DNA of 64,000 nt, taken from the NCBI RefSeq assembly GCF_014805625.2, contig NW_023998485.1, positions 1,051,040 through 1,115,039 of the forward strand, read 5' to 3'. The number at the start of each line of letters is the position of its first letter. Within the stretch, counting starts at the first letter, position 1. The notes below the pieces were generated by a model. That model saw only the letters and a program-made list of their open reading frames with translations, searched no databases and was not told the DNA's origin. This DNA is from Glossina fuscipes. Its lineage: Eukaryota > Arthropoda > Insecta > Diptera > Glossinidae. The position numbers were made by a program, and so were the translations under genes. Shown here one piece after another: positions 40,601 through 48,160 of this stretch.

Positions 40601-41158
40601 TTAAAATGAACTTACCTTTAATATAAGGTTCCCACTTGTACTTGTTTCCCTGGAAATCCACGCCGTTATAATAAGAGCATTGCAAGGCACGAAAATTTTC
40701 ATTGGAATAAGGGCATGTCTACGTAAAGAAATTCGTAATTTATTAACTATATTCTAGAAATTGGAAAAAAAATATTGTATGTTCCGTTGTGGCTATTTAA
40801 CGTCAATATTACGGCTTTTATAATAAAGGGAACATGTCTTAGTAAGACGAAATTGAAAAATCTGAAGACTAAGGTATATATAACTATGTTTTGTGCCATG
40901 TAAGAGACCATTGATGTTGATATAGGTATTTCATTTAATATATGCGCGTTTATGTGTATGTGTGTGTGGGTTAGGCTAAGTATACTTAGCCTTTCCTTTT
41001 AGTTTTTCAACTCCGCCACAGAAAGTAAATTTATTCGGATCTCTTGTCGTTTATTTTAACTTTCATCATTATCACGAACCTGTTCATTACACAATTGGTA
41101 CCGTCTATAAATACCAACGCAATCATTACTTAAGTAACGTTTGCCACTCGAAGAATTT
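13636..41158 (-). CDS. ADAMTS-like secreted matrix protein with TSP1 repeats and PLAC domain (5' end not found)
   Basis: Extracellular-matrix protein resembling vertebrate ADAMTSL4/6 and the fly ADAMTS-like proteins (nolo, lonely heart); no protease domain seen. Exons in transcript order: 41158-41080, 40718-40616, 40523-40366, 15569-15368, 15299-15109, 15048-14068, 13998-13848, 13781-13636. All join in frame (about 670 codons). Order of domains: end of a first TSP1 ([15 protein letters not shown]); Cys-rich module ([14 protein letters not shown]...[10 protein letters not shown]...VCVNGIC); spacer ([35 protein letters not shown]); a Ser/Glu/Arg-rich linker; five TSP1 repeats ([41 protein letters not shown]); and a PLAC domain (CVDGFANC...CCYSCG) at the very end. 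The exon at 41080 starts mid-codon, so at least one upstream exon with the signal peptide is missing. A 24.8 kb intron splits the gene. Confidence 0.88.
15570..18345 (-). other. Start of giant intron of the ADAMTS-like gene, before the mariner
   Basis: AT-rich intronic DNA. Open frames here are short and unconvincing. No nested gene or recognised repeat. Confidence 0.5.
18346..19562 (+). mobile_element. Mariner-family DNA transposon, 1217 bp, inside the giant intron
   Basis: The two ends form inverted repeats of about 28 bases (GTGTGGGGAAAAAGAAATCC at the left; the complement of GTTTGGGGAAAAAGAAATCC at the right). They are flanked by TA at 18344-18345 and 19563-19564, the expected target duplication. 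It carries a transposase of the DD34D type, now broken. It lies in the opposite orientation to the host gene. ITRs matching over almost their whole length suggest a fairly recent insertion. Confidence 0.93.
18480..19512 (+). pseudogene. Broken mariner transposase (DD34D)
   Basis: The frame beginning [15 protein letters not shown] resembles the N-terminus of mellifera-like mariner transposases (helix-turn-helix region, [40 protein letters not shown]). The catalytic triad is present: [16 protein letters not shown] and LAPSDYHLF, with 34 residues between the last two Asp. Lesions: no ATG at the usual start (the nearest in-frame ATG is upstream), a TAG at 18525-18527, and a frameshift near 18842 just after the DVWVP motif, where a few bases are missing. 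The second part is open from there to the TAA at 19510. Not functional as it stands. Confidence 0.9.
19563..22089 (-). other. Giant intron, AT-rich stretch
   Basis: Holds a TTTA simple repeat at 20672-20716 and, near 21690-21790, a short palindrome (GGACATCTGGATGTCC) followed by ATACCTTGTCCCACAAGTTGTGTAGGGTATAAT. The latter resembles the tail of the repeat ending at 22900. No gene seen. Confidence 0.45.
20672..20716. repeat. (TTTA)n microsatellite
   Basis: About seven consecutive ATTT units flanked by TATATA runs. Confidence 0.9.
22090..22900 (+). repeat. Interspersed repeat with internal near-tandem units
   Basis: Related segments of roughly 150-300 bases recur: ATAAGGGCTTGCTTTTCATGA...AAAAAATAGATCTATGTG at 22127 and ATAAGGGTTTACATTTTGTGA...AAAAAATAGGCCTACGTAG at 22428, with a third, weaker one around GAGTGGCGTCCAACAAATAAACC at 22313. 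The end carries CAGACGGACAGACGAGAAGACG and AATACCCTCTGTGGCACAAGTGG. Diverged copies of parts lie near 25480 and 27340. Class unknown. Confidence 0.6.
22901..25439 (-). other. Giant intron, nothing recognised
   Basis: AT-rich, with GT-rich patches near 23880-23930 but no supported gene, RNA or mobile element. Confidence 0.4.
25440..25620. repeat. Fragment of the 22 kb repeat family
   Basis: CCGAGTGGCGCCCATCAAAAATAAACCGATTTTGATTG resembles the GAGTGGCGTCCAACAAATAAACC segment at 22313. Short and diverged. Confidence 0.35.
25621..27239 (-). other. Giant intron, nothing recognised
   Basis: AT-rich with no supported feature. Confidence 0.4.
27240..28120 (+). repeat. Diverged copy of the 22 kb interspersed repeat
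   Basis: CATACAAAGGCTTGCCTTTCATGAGTACTC and AAAGTGGACGCCAAAACGTGAGCG match the unit starts at 22127 and 22313. The far part (AGAACAGATGGATAGAAAAGC, near 27950) resembles the polypurine GACAGA tail of these repeats. Open frames of 80-110 codons in this stretch are carried by the repeat and are not genes. Confidence 0.45.
28121..33479 (-). other. Giant intron, mainly featureless
   Basis: AT-rich with poly-T runs (for example 30935-30955). Several open frames of 80-110 codons here are hydrophobic or low complexity and lack splice or family support. One promoter-like patch (32830-33070) is listed separately. Confidence 0.4.
32830..33070 (-). promoter_or_regulatory. Promoter- or enhancer-like island in the giant intron
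   Basis: GC-richer than its surroundings. Read on the minus strand it contains AACAACGGCAACAACAGCGGCAAC, TTATCAGACAAGCGG (initiator-like) and GTCACTCGCTCGCGATC, a composition typical of fly 5' leaders and promoters. It lies in the sense direction for the ADAMTS-like gene and could drive a shorter isoform. No ATG-containing exon was identified. Confidence 0.2.
33480..34069. other. GC-richer segment of unknown origin
   Basis: Base composition shifts toward GC between about 33480 and 33860, with stretches such as GGTCTCCGTAGCCCACTC and GACGGGCATCGTGAAGTT. No conserved protein could be read in either direction. It is probably mobile-element debris, as it lies just before LINE remnants. Confidence 0.3.
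34070..35045 (+). mobile_element. Non-LTR retrotransposon (LINE) remnant
   Basis: The frame around 34700-35018 ([37 protein letters not shown], then [14 protein letters not shown]) follows the C-terminal end of jockey/CR1-type reverse transcriptase proteins, with the order 'Ile-Glu-x-x-Gln...Phe-Leu', 'Leu-Glu-x-Arg-Arg', 'Asn-Tyr...Pro-Leu-x-Arg'. Stops and frame breaks occur upstream. A further coding-like piece ([20 protein letters not shown]) lies at 34120-34230, next to an AGCAAGAGGAAGAA motif also found near the 38.4 kb remnant. Decayed and incomplete. Confidence 0.55.
35046..38379 (-). other. Giant intron, nothing recognised
   Basis: AT-rich intronic sequence. No gene, RNA or mobile element could be supported. 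Confidence 0.4.
38380..39115 (+). mobile_element. Second LINE remnant with reverse-transcriptase core
   Basis: Frame pieces near 38900-39110 read [32 protein letters not shown] and then, after a frame break, [20 protein letters not shown]. This is the conserved first block of jockey/CR1-type reverse transcriptases ('GxDGIPxKFxK...HLFNxxxxxxxFP'). Upstream (38560-38760) are more broken coding-like pieces. Two AGCAAGAGGAAGAA motifs at about 38380-38446 open the segment. Several stops; not active. Confidence 0.55.
39116..40365 (-). other. Giant intron, end next to upstream exons
   Basis: Intronic DNA with no recognised feature. The exon encoding the ELNCKPVG Cys-rich part begins immediately after. 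Confidence 0.5.
40719..41079 (-). other. Intron of the ADAMTS-like gene
   Basis: 361-base intron between the RRYQLCN exon and the CPYSNENFR exon. Nothing else seen. Confidence 0.7.
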
Positions 41159-41841
41159 CTGAAAAGAGAAAAAAAAAGAAAAACATATATATTTGCATTC
41201 GCATAGTACAAAAATATGTCGTACTTTGAAAACGAATATGTATATCACTTTAATTAAAGGCGCCATTACAAACTTTTATATGAAATTTTGAAACTTTGTC
41301 ATTTATAGTACATTCAAACAACTCGATTCATTTTGATATCCCATTAGCAATATCATCTTCGAGATGTTTTTTGAAAATTATTAGCACAATTCATGTCGCC
41401 ATCACTTCTGTAATTGCTTTAATTTTATAATGCAGTCAAGTTCACAGTTATATTTTATGATCATTTATTTCAATTGTGCCATTGTATTCATTTCAAGCTC
41501 CTAATTAAGACCAAACGTTTCAAGGATGGAATTGAATATGTTCGAATATAAGAAAAATTATTTTAATCATTGCATTGATAATGAATACAATATTACATCT
41601 TAATCGTTATTAGCAACAACAACAGTTATATTCTCCTATAGTGAAACGGACAAAATTTCTTTTCGTAATAAATGCCTAAAACAGCTGTTTATTTTAAGTA
41701 AGCAATTGCAAGTATCGCCGCAAATAATGTCCAGTATAAAAAAGATAATTAATTATCCGAATTTGTTGATTAAGCCGGACAACAAATATTTGTTCTTCCA
41801 TTATAGAGTAAACTTGTAGAGTAAACACTTTTAAAAACAAT
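41159..41841. other. Upstream intron of the ADAMTS-like gene, nothing recognised
   Basis: The exon at 41080-41158 begins mid-codon after a good acceptor, so this is intronic. No further exon was found here. Confidence 0.45.
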
Positions 41842-42440
41842 TAAAAAAGTTATATTCGGCGAGGGCCGAATCTCGATACCCAACACGATGTTTCTCGCAT
41901 TCTACACTCCAAGTTCTTTTATTTGATACCCATATCGCTAGTGTTATTAAGAAAAAAGTAATCATGGTATCTACCATATTCATTTTAAAATTAACCCATT
42001 TTTAGGCAGATAATATATCCTCATTTAAGGAGTGTACAAAATAATTTTAAACATTCGGTCTTGTTTGCCTTAAGAAAAAGAAGCATAAAACCTCAAAAAA
42101 GTGAAAAAAAATTTAATCACTTGTAATTTGGCATGGCAAATATTTTCCATTTTTAGACGTATGGAGAAGAGTGCTTCGTAAAGTAAATGTGAAAGACTTT
42201 AGCCTTCTAGCTTTTACAATTTCCGAGTAACAAGAAAAAATCCAAATATTTTTGTTAAAAAAAACAGAGCTGCGTTCACTTTACGCTCCAATGCGCGTTT
42301 CCGCTTCCACCGATTTGACTCATTTTCATTATCAACTTTCGCAAACCTTCGTAAACGCCTGAGTTGGAAAGATGCATCCTCGACTGACAGACTGTCGAAC
42401 TTGCATTCAAATCCAGCGACTGCAAATCGTGTTATTCCGT
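41842..42440 (+). repeat. Interspersed repeat, fly-type family, copy 2
   Basis: It matches the 7931 repeat over its first 400 bases or more: AAAAAAGTTATATTCGGC, GGGCCGAATCTCGATACCC, CCCATATCGCTAGTGTTATTAAGAAAAAA, TATCTACCATATTCATTTTAAAATTAACCCA, and AAAAGTGAAAAAAAATTTAATCACTTGTAA. The far end (beyond about 42300) is diverged. The 86-codon minus-strand open frame over 42214-42474 overlaps this repeat and is not counted as a gene. Confidence 0.7.
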
Positions 42441-44442
42441 TGGATGTGGCAACGTGTTTATTGCATCGGTCCAAAAACGATTATCGAAAAGGAAATTAAC
42501 ATAAAGTTCTATTTAAAACTTCACAAAATTTGTACCACAACTGTAAAATCCACAAACTTTTCAAAATCTATTTCGTTAATATTTTCATGCATTTTCTTCG
42601 TCGGGTTGATATTATAAGATTGAACATATTCGTGTGATAGATTCCTTTGTTGCTTTAGTGTTTAAGAAACACTAAGGCTTAAACTTGAACAATGATTCAT
42701 TAAAATTATGAAACAAGTGAAGGAAAAATGCAATGAAAAAATTGTGCCCGCAAGAAATTAATTCAAGTCAAAATTAAATTTTCAATTTTTTTCTTATCTA
42801 CAAGGCATTTTTACAATTTGAGCTATCAATGGGTATTAGTGGTTATCAATAGTGGGGCATTAAGCATACTTTCAGCGTTACTTCTTTCATTGAGGTAGTT
42901 TATGTCTACGGAGTTCTCAAGCTAAACGAAAGGTGCTGGCTAAAGTTGCTAATTATAAATCAATTTATGCTGGATTTCATCTAAGGTTCTTTTTATTTGC
43001 TAACAACTCGGTTATGTTCAGGGATGATAGAAAAATAATTAGGATCATGCTCGCGGCAGTAAACAGTGGGAGTAAGCCTTAAAGTTAGGTCACATTTTAT
43101 GCTATTTCGAGTTTGGCAAAAGAAAAAAACATTGTTAAAAAATTTATTACGACGTAGTATTAATATTACTTATATTATATGTTTTATATAATTATTCTTT
43201 AGAGCGTAGTCAAAAACTTGGGCTAACATTACGCCGGCTAAAGTTTATAGTCTTTGAAAAAGGTTTGTAAAATTCGGTATAGGAAAATTTAGTCATTTCC
43301 TTGCAAAGCTCTCTGGTATCAAGAAAATCATTTTTCTGACATTTACAACTAAATTAATGTTGCATGATAATTATTAGCGCATATAGGTTTAAATTGATTT
43401 AGCTGCGTTAAATAGATTAAGAGAGATTTAAAAACAAAATTTAACGATTCTAAAAAGAAGGAGGTCATCGCAACGTTTTTAAGACCATCTATATAAAAGA
43501 ACTAAAACCATCATTCAACATATTCCTTGTTCGTTCAAACTGTTTTACAAATCTTTGAGGAACACGGTTTTGAGTAAAAATAGTTTTGCTGAAATAATAC
43601 CTACTTATTTTCCTATTAAACAGGTGCAGCTTACGCTGTGAGCCAAGAAATACACAACATATCTAATGTATAATGTCAAAAACTCCTTTTTTTTAGTGAC
43701 ATTATCAAGTTTTACAAGCGCTGAAACCAATTTTCACAGTACTTGGCCAACATCGCCAAGCAATTAGCTCTTAAGGGATGCTGAAGTAAATTATAAAATT
43801 AATCGTTGTCTCTTCGCTTTTTCATACGCATAAATAACAAATTTTGCACCTGCAAGGTGTCTTAAAGACGCTTTTGAAGCAATCGAAATGAATTTTTGGA
43901 GCATCTCTTTTGACCATTGTCATTGATGAAAAGTAAACGGAATATTGAATGAAAATTACAAACGCGGATACTTCATTAGGTTAAAGAGTCTTAATCAGGT
44001 TACATAAAGATATATCAGCATAGCAAAAGGTTTAAAATCATCCGCGGACTAGCTACGGGCGCAATTAAATGCGCTAAACCAATGGTTAGTGAGGTTGACT
44101 CCCAAAATTTAAGTTGATTGTCGAATTCGTAGCAAATCGTCGTATTATCATCGCACAGCAATATTTTTTGGTGAATTTAAGCAAATTCCGTCCATACAAC
44201 TAGAATTTCCAAGTAGACATTGAATAATAAAAATATTATATGCTAATTACATTTCTGGGGATTTGAAAGGAAACAATTATCTGATAGAAGCTAACGTAAC
44301 ATAAATCTTAATGTTTATTTCTTGCTTTTAATTTTAGAAATAATTATCTAAGTTAATATAAATATATTTTATTTAACTTTAATAAATCAACTGTCTCCAA
44401 GTTATTAAAAAAACACAAAAACAAACAATTTAAAATATCTAG
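42441..44442. other. Spacer before the secreted-protein cluster
   Basis: AT-rich with no supported gene, RNA or repeat. I searched the minus strand for the missing first TSP1 exon of the ADAMTS-like gene and did not see it. Confidence 0.4.
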
Positions 44443-44450
44443 TATATAAA
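44443..44450 (+). promoter_or_regulatory. TATA box of the 44.5 kb secreted-protein gene
   Basis: TATATAAA lies 73 bases before the ATG at 44523. A transcription start about 30 bases downstream would fall near the TTGCACTTCACGCAC sequence. Spacing resembles that of the gene at 58993. Confidence 0.55.
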
Positions 44451-44522
44451 TACTGATGTAAAGTTTTGGTTTGCACTTCACGCACTGTTTTAAAATCATT
44501 TCATTAAAAACAAAGTAACAAA

Positions 44523-45308
44523 ATGGAAAACCATATATTAATTTTTCTAGTATCGGTAATGATATCCACCGACAAGAGCTACGCAATACCACTAGTCGGA
44601 GTTGCAAAGTTGGAGCTACCGCTAATCCAAACAATTCCAATCCTTCCGAACTTTACAAGGGACATGTATAAAGATTCCCATAAAAATACACAGAAAATTG
44701 AAAGCGTGTCCCAAAACTCGAACGAAAACCAACTGGAAACACCGTTAGATAACAATTATAAATATGGAGACAATAATCCTTTGCAAGAACTGAATATCAC
44801 TGCGACACTACCAATGCAATTGCCGAGTGTTGATTTGTTAATAAATGCAACAGTACCAATCGAATTGCCGGACAATCAAGAGTCAATAGATAAGACAATA
44901 TCAATCGAATTTCCAGGAATTGTCGGGGAAATAGGTAAAAAAATACCATTCGTATCGGCGGAAGTCAACGTGGAAGTTGATGAAAAACCGCTTAATAACC
45001 TTGTGAAGATAGTTCAAAGCGCACCGCGAATTTCAACGGAAAATTGGGTTGAAATATCCTTGGATAAATACTATGAACAAGCAGAGAATAATAATTCACA
45101 TTTCTTGAATATCATTGCGGGAATACCGGTCGAACTGCCAAAAGTCGAAGTGTCAGCGCTCAATGAAGTTAGGACGAATTTGGACAAAAACTCCGATAAA
45201 AGGACCATGAAAGATGCTCAAGTTGTGGCCGAACAATCGGAGGATAATTGTCTAGAGATACATTATGAGAATTTTGACGATCATGATTGTGATTGCGTAT
45301 ATATTTAA
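44523..45308 (+). CDS. Secreted acidic protein with IPxELP-type repeats, unknown function
   Basis: 261 aa with no intron evident. I do not recognise it. Residues 1-21 form a signal peptide (ILIFLVSVMIS core, cleavage after SYA). The mature protein is acidic and Asn-rich. It carries recurring short motifs: IPILP, TLPMQLPSVD, TVPIELP, SIEFPGIVG and IPVELPKVEV. Two longer segments align, PLDNNYKYGDNN...LNITATLPMQLPSV (near residue 73) and SLDKYYEQAENN...LNIIAGIPVELPKV (near 178), pointing to an internal duplication. The C-terminus is DHDCDCVYI. A TATA box sits 73 bases upstream. It opens the cluster of secreted genes but does not share their helical pattern. A salivary, gut or reproductive secretion is a guess. 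Confidence 0.75.
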   Translation: MENHILIFLVSVMISTDKSYAIPLVGVAKLELPLIQTIPILPNFTRDMYKDSHKNTQKIESVSQNSNENQLETPLDNNYKYGDNNPLQELNITATLPMQLPSVDLLINATVPIELPDNQESIDKTISIEFPGIVGEIGKKIPFVSAEVNVEVDEKPLNNLVKIVQSAPRISTENWVEISLDKYYEQAENNNSHFLNIIAGIPVELPKVEVSALNEVRTNLDKNSDKRTMKDAQVVAEQSEDNCLEIHYENFDDHDCDCVYI

Positions 45309-46128
45309 GCGAATATTCACATCTAAGTCCCATTGTTTATATGTTGCATAACCTCTGCTTCTGCTTAATTGTTCTTTAAAAATATACGTTTAATACTTAA
45401 TAATTTACATAATTTATGTTCAAATTAGGGGAAAAGTCATTTTTATCTTTTTTTCTTACCATTGCTTAAGTAAGAACTTTATAAATATTATAACGTCTCT
45501 TTATATGCCTCATAGACTTGGATCAAAGTGAAATTTTGAATAAATCTTGACGAAACAGTGAAGATCTGAAAAAATAAATCGGAATATACTTTCTAAACGA
45601 AGAAATCAAAGTTTTCCAAAAAGCTATCAATCCTTTTGTTATTGCGTTAAGAGCAGATGTTTTTAAATTTTTTGTTTTTTAATTGTATTACAATCTCAGT
45701 ACGTATATGCTTGCCTAATCCATTTTCAAAAATAATGAAATTCGTTGCAATAAGTTTCCACAGCAATCGTGATATGACTTTATTATATCTACCATTAAAG
45801 AACGAATAAACATTACTTTTGTTATTTCGTTTGTAACGCTCGTAACGATAGAGTAAAGAATTCAGGTTTTCTTTTTCTCATTTATTGTATTTTTATATTT
45901 TTCTGACCATTTAATGTTCATTTTGTTATTGATTTTTTTGTTTTAGATTTTTAATCGGTTTAGTTAAATTGTCAGAATGAGTAAAATTGAGATAACCAAA
46001 CAAAGATCTCAAGGCGTTCCATAAATCAAATCAGTATGCCTTTTTCCCTTCTCCATCAATTGCTAAAAAGCTACTGGCACGTAAACGAAACTAAATGTTC
46101 AAATATCGTTTGAGTAAGTCTCCAAAGT

Positions 46129-46136
46129 ATATATAA
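46129..46136 (+). promoter_or_regulatory. Orphan TATA box
   Basis: TATATAAG followed by CTGTGCTCAAACTATCACACG looks like a complete fly core promoter. The first ATG after it (46232) opens only ten codons before a stop, or ends at a GTAAAC donor-like site. It may be the promoter of a lost cluster member. Confidence 0.3.
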
Positions 46137-46857
46137 GCTGTGCTCAAACTATCACACGAAGAAAATTTGGCAGAAAACACATTAATATAAATAAAAACTG
46201 TACATTTTTTATTGATCTATAAAATTTGCAATATGGAATTATATGTGGAATCACATATTGGGTAAACAATCTCCAAAGCTTTGCTGACGCAAACACACCG
46301 CCATGTAGAAAACTTTCCACGCCCGCTTTAATTCAACGTTCAATATTCTCTTTCAGGGAATTCAATAAACTTTAACCGTAGTGCATGGTCAACAGGCTTT
46401 AGTTTTTAAGTCAACCCAATTTTACAAGCTCGTAGATGCAAATCCTTCATATTGCTGAATTGATGACTTAGAAAACCCTTATGACACACTCGATGTGTTG
46501 TGTTGAAGGGCGTATGAAATGTTTGAAGTCAATCTAATAGATCTAAGTTTTTTGTTAATCTTTTCACAGTTAGCTGGATAAACGGCGTAAAATTCAAATC
46601 TTGCCTGAACTTAGGTAACTTCTGTATTATAATTGTGAAGCAAAAAACCATTTCAAGCATTTCATCTACATACAGCTTATCCAAGATTCGTCTTAAATAA
46701 CGCCAACTCTCTTGTTTTTGCCTAAAGTCGTTAGAAGAAAATCCGTAACCCCTAAAAGAGTCATACATAAATTATTTTCATCGTAAAAGGGACAACCTAA
46801 GTATCAGTCAAATTTAGCAGCACTCCCCACTTCTGCACTTATTTCCACTTACATAAC

Positions 46858-46980
46858 ATTATAATTATTATCATTATCATTACTGTTATTATCATTATTA
46901 TTATGGTTATTTATATTATTTAAATAAACTATTCGTTTTTTATCATTTATTATTTTATTTATATTATTATACATTATCAT
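46858..46980. repeat. Imperfect (TTA/TCA)n microsatellite
   Basis: Long run of ATT, ATC and TTA triplets with few interruptions. Confidence 0.85.
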
Positions 46981-47378
46981 AAAATTTATATATGTGTATG
47001 TGCGTGTCTATATAGAATTGGCAAAATGTTTGTAGAAATTTTAAAAACTCGGATCTAGAAAATTATTGTTTACCATTAAAATTGATTATTAAGTTGAACA
47101 AAAAGCTGGATTGTTCTTCATTTTTTGAAGCAGAAAATTGTTTGTAGCGACACGTTATTTTACGTACATGTATATATCTGTAATTTCGAATTCAATTTCT
47201 TGCCTTTCATAACCCGATATCTATTTTCAAAATTTATCTATGCTTATTTTTACTGTCACATTTCAGTTTTTACGATGAGAATGCAAGCAAAAGCAAACAC
47301 GAACAAATTCAGTCGAACTCTTTAAACAGCTTTTTAAAACGGGAACAAAATAGATTTACTATGCCTTTTATTAGAGGC

Positions 47379-47386
47379 TATAAAAA
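47379..47386 (+). promoter_or_regulatory. TATA-like box of the 47.5 kb gene
   Basis: TATAAAAA lies 158 bases before the ATG at 47537. A TCAGTT initiator-like sequence is at 47391, closer than the usual 25-30 bases. Moderate support. Confidence 0.4.
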
Positions 47387-47536
47387 CTTATCAGTTCCCT
47401 ATTCATGTTATATGTACATTTTGCAACTGGAAACTAGCTAACAATAGATGAAACATACTTGGAAACAAAAAATGGCTTTAGTATTCCTTTAAACTTTGCT
47501 TAAGCCGGAAAAACTTAAAACGTGATCATAGAGAAA

Positions 47537-48160
47537 ATGAATACTATTGTTATAATTTTATTAATAATAGCTACGAGCAAAGCGGTACCAGAGCCTCCAG
47601 ACGTTGCAGTTATTAAATATTTTAGTGAACGAATTAATAAAATCCTAGCTGAAAATCCCGAGAAAATTACTGAATCTAATGGCTATGAGTCGGAGTTTAA
47701 TCAACTTTTAAGAAAGTTGAAAGCAGTCGTAACGACTACTGACATTCCAAGTACCGATGAAGACGTTATCAAAATGCAAAAAGCTCTCCAGGAATTTTAC
47801 GATTATAAAGAAAAGCGGGAAATATTAGAGCGTAGGCTCAATACGTCTATTATCGAACTTGAGCAATCACTGCGCAAAGGCGCTATATCAAATGAAATGG
47901 AGAGCGAATGTTACAAACTGCTACTATCGATGGAGCGAGGTAGGCTGGCCAAAACACAAGACGTCGAGCATATTTTACGAGCATATGAAACGTTGCAACA
48001 AGCAGTAAAACCAATTGTAAAAACTATCGATCGAGAAATATTTGAAAAGGTCGAACAAATTTTGTCAAACGTTTATCGCGATCATTTAAAGAGAAAGGAA
48101 AGAAAAGAAAGAGAAGAAGACTCTGATTATGATTGGTTATTTAATTGTGCCCTGTGGTAG
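47537..48160 (+). CDS. Secreted helical protein, cluster family 1
   Basis: 207 aa, single exon, function not recognised. Residues 1-16 form a signal peptide (MNTIVIILLIIATSKA). The mature part is charged and helix-forming, with the pattern VIKYFSERINKIL, then SNGYESEFNQLLRKLKA, then YDYKEKREILERRLN, and YKLLLSMERGRLAKT. It is a clear paralogue of the protein at 53884 (shared KYF/NYF, YESEFN/YEREFN, LRKL and YKxLLxM motifs) and of the pseudogene at 50948. The C-terminus is strongly charged (KRKERKEREEDSDYDW) and ends LFNCALW, unlike its relative's mucin-like tail. I chose the ATG at 47537 because it begins the signal peptide directly. In a tsetse fly, the milk-gland protein family would be the first comparison to make; that is inference. 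Confidence 0.82.
   Translation: MNTIVIILLIIATSKAVPEPPDVAVIKYFSERINKILAENPEKITESNGYESEFNQLLRKLKAVVTTTDIPSTDEDVIKMQKALQEFYDYKEKREILERRLNTSIIELEQSLRKGAISNEMESECYKLLLSMERGRLAKTQDVEHILRAYETLQQAVKPIVKTIDREIFEKVEQILSNVYRDHLKRKERKEREEDSDYDWLFNCALW

Larger units (their letters stand above)
45309..47378. other. Spacer with an orphan TATA box and a TTA microsatellite
   Basis: Contains TATATAAG at 46129-46136 with no convincing gene behind it, a TTA/TCA microsatellite at 46858-46980, and a 79-codon minus-strand open frame at 46529-46768 of doubtful reality. Confidence 0.4.

Noticed and set aside
42214..42474. 86-codon minus-strand frame as a possible missing ADAMTS-like exon
   Set aside because: It overlaps the second copy of a dispersed repeat and has no TSP1 cysteine pattern.
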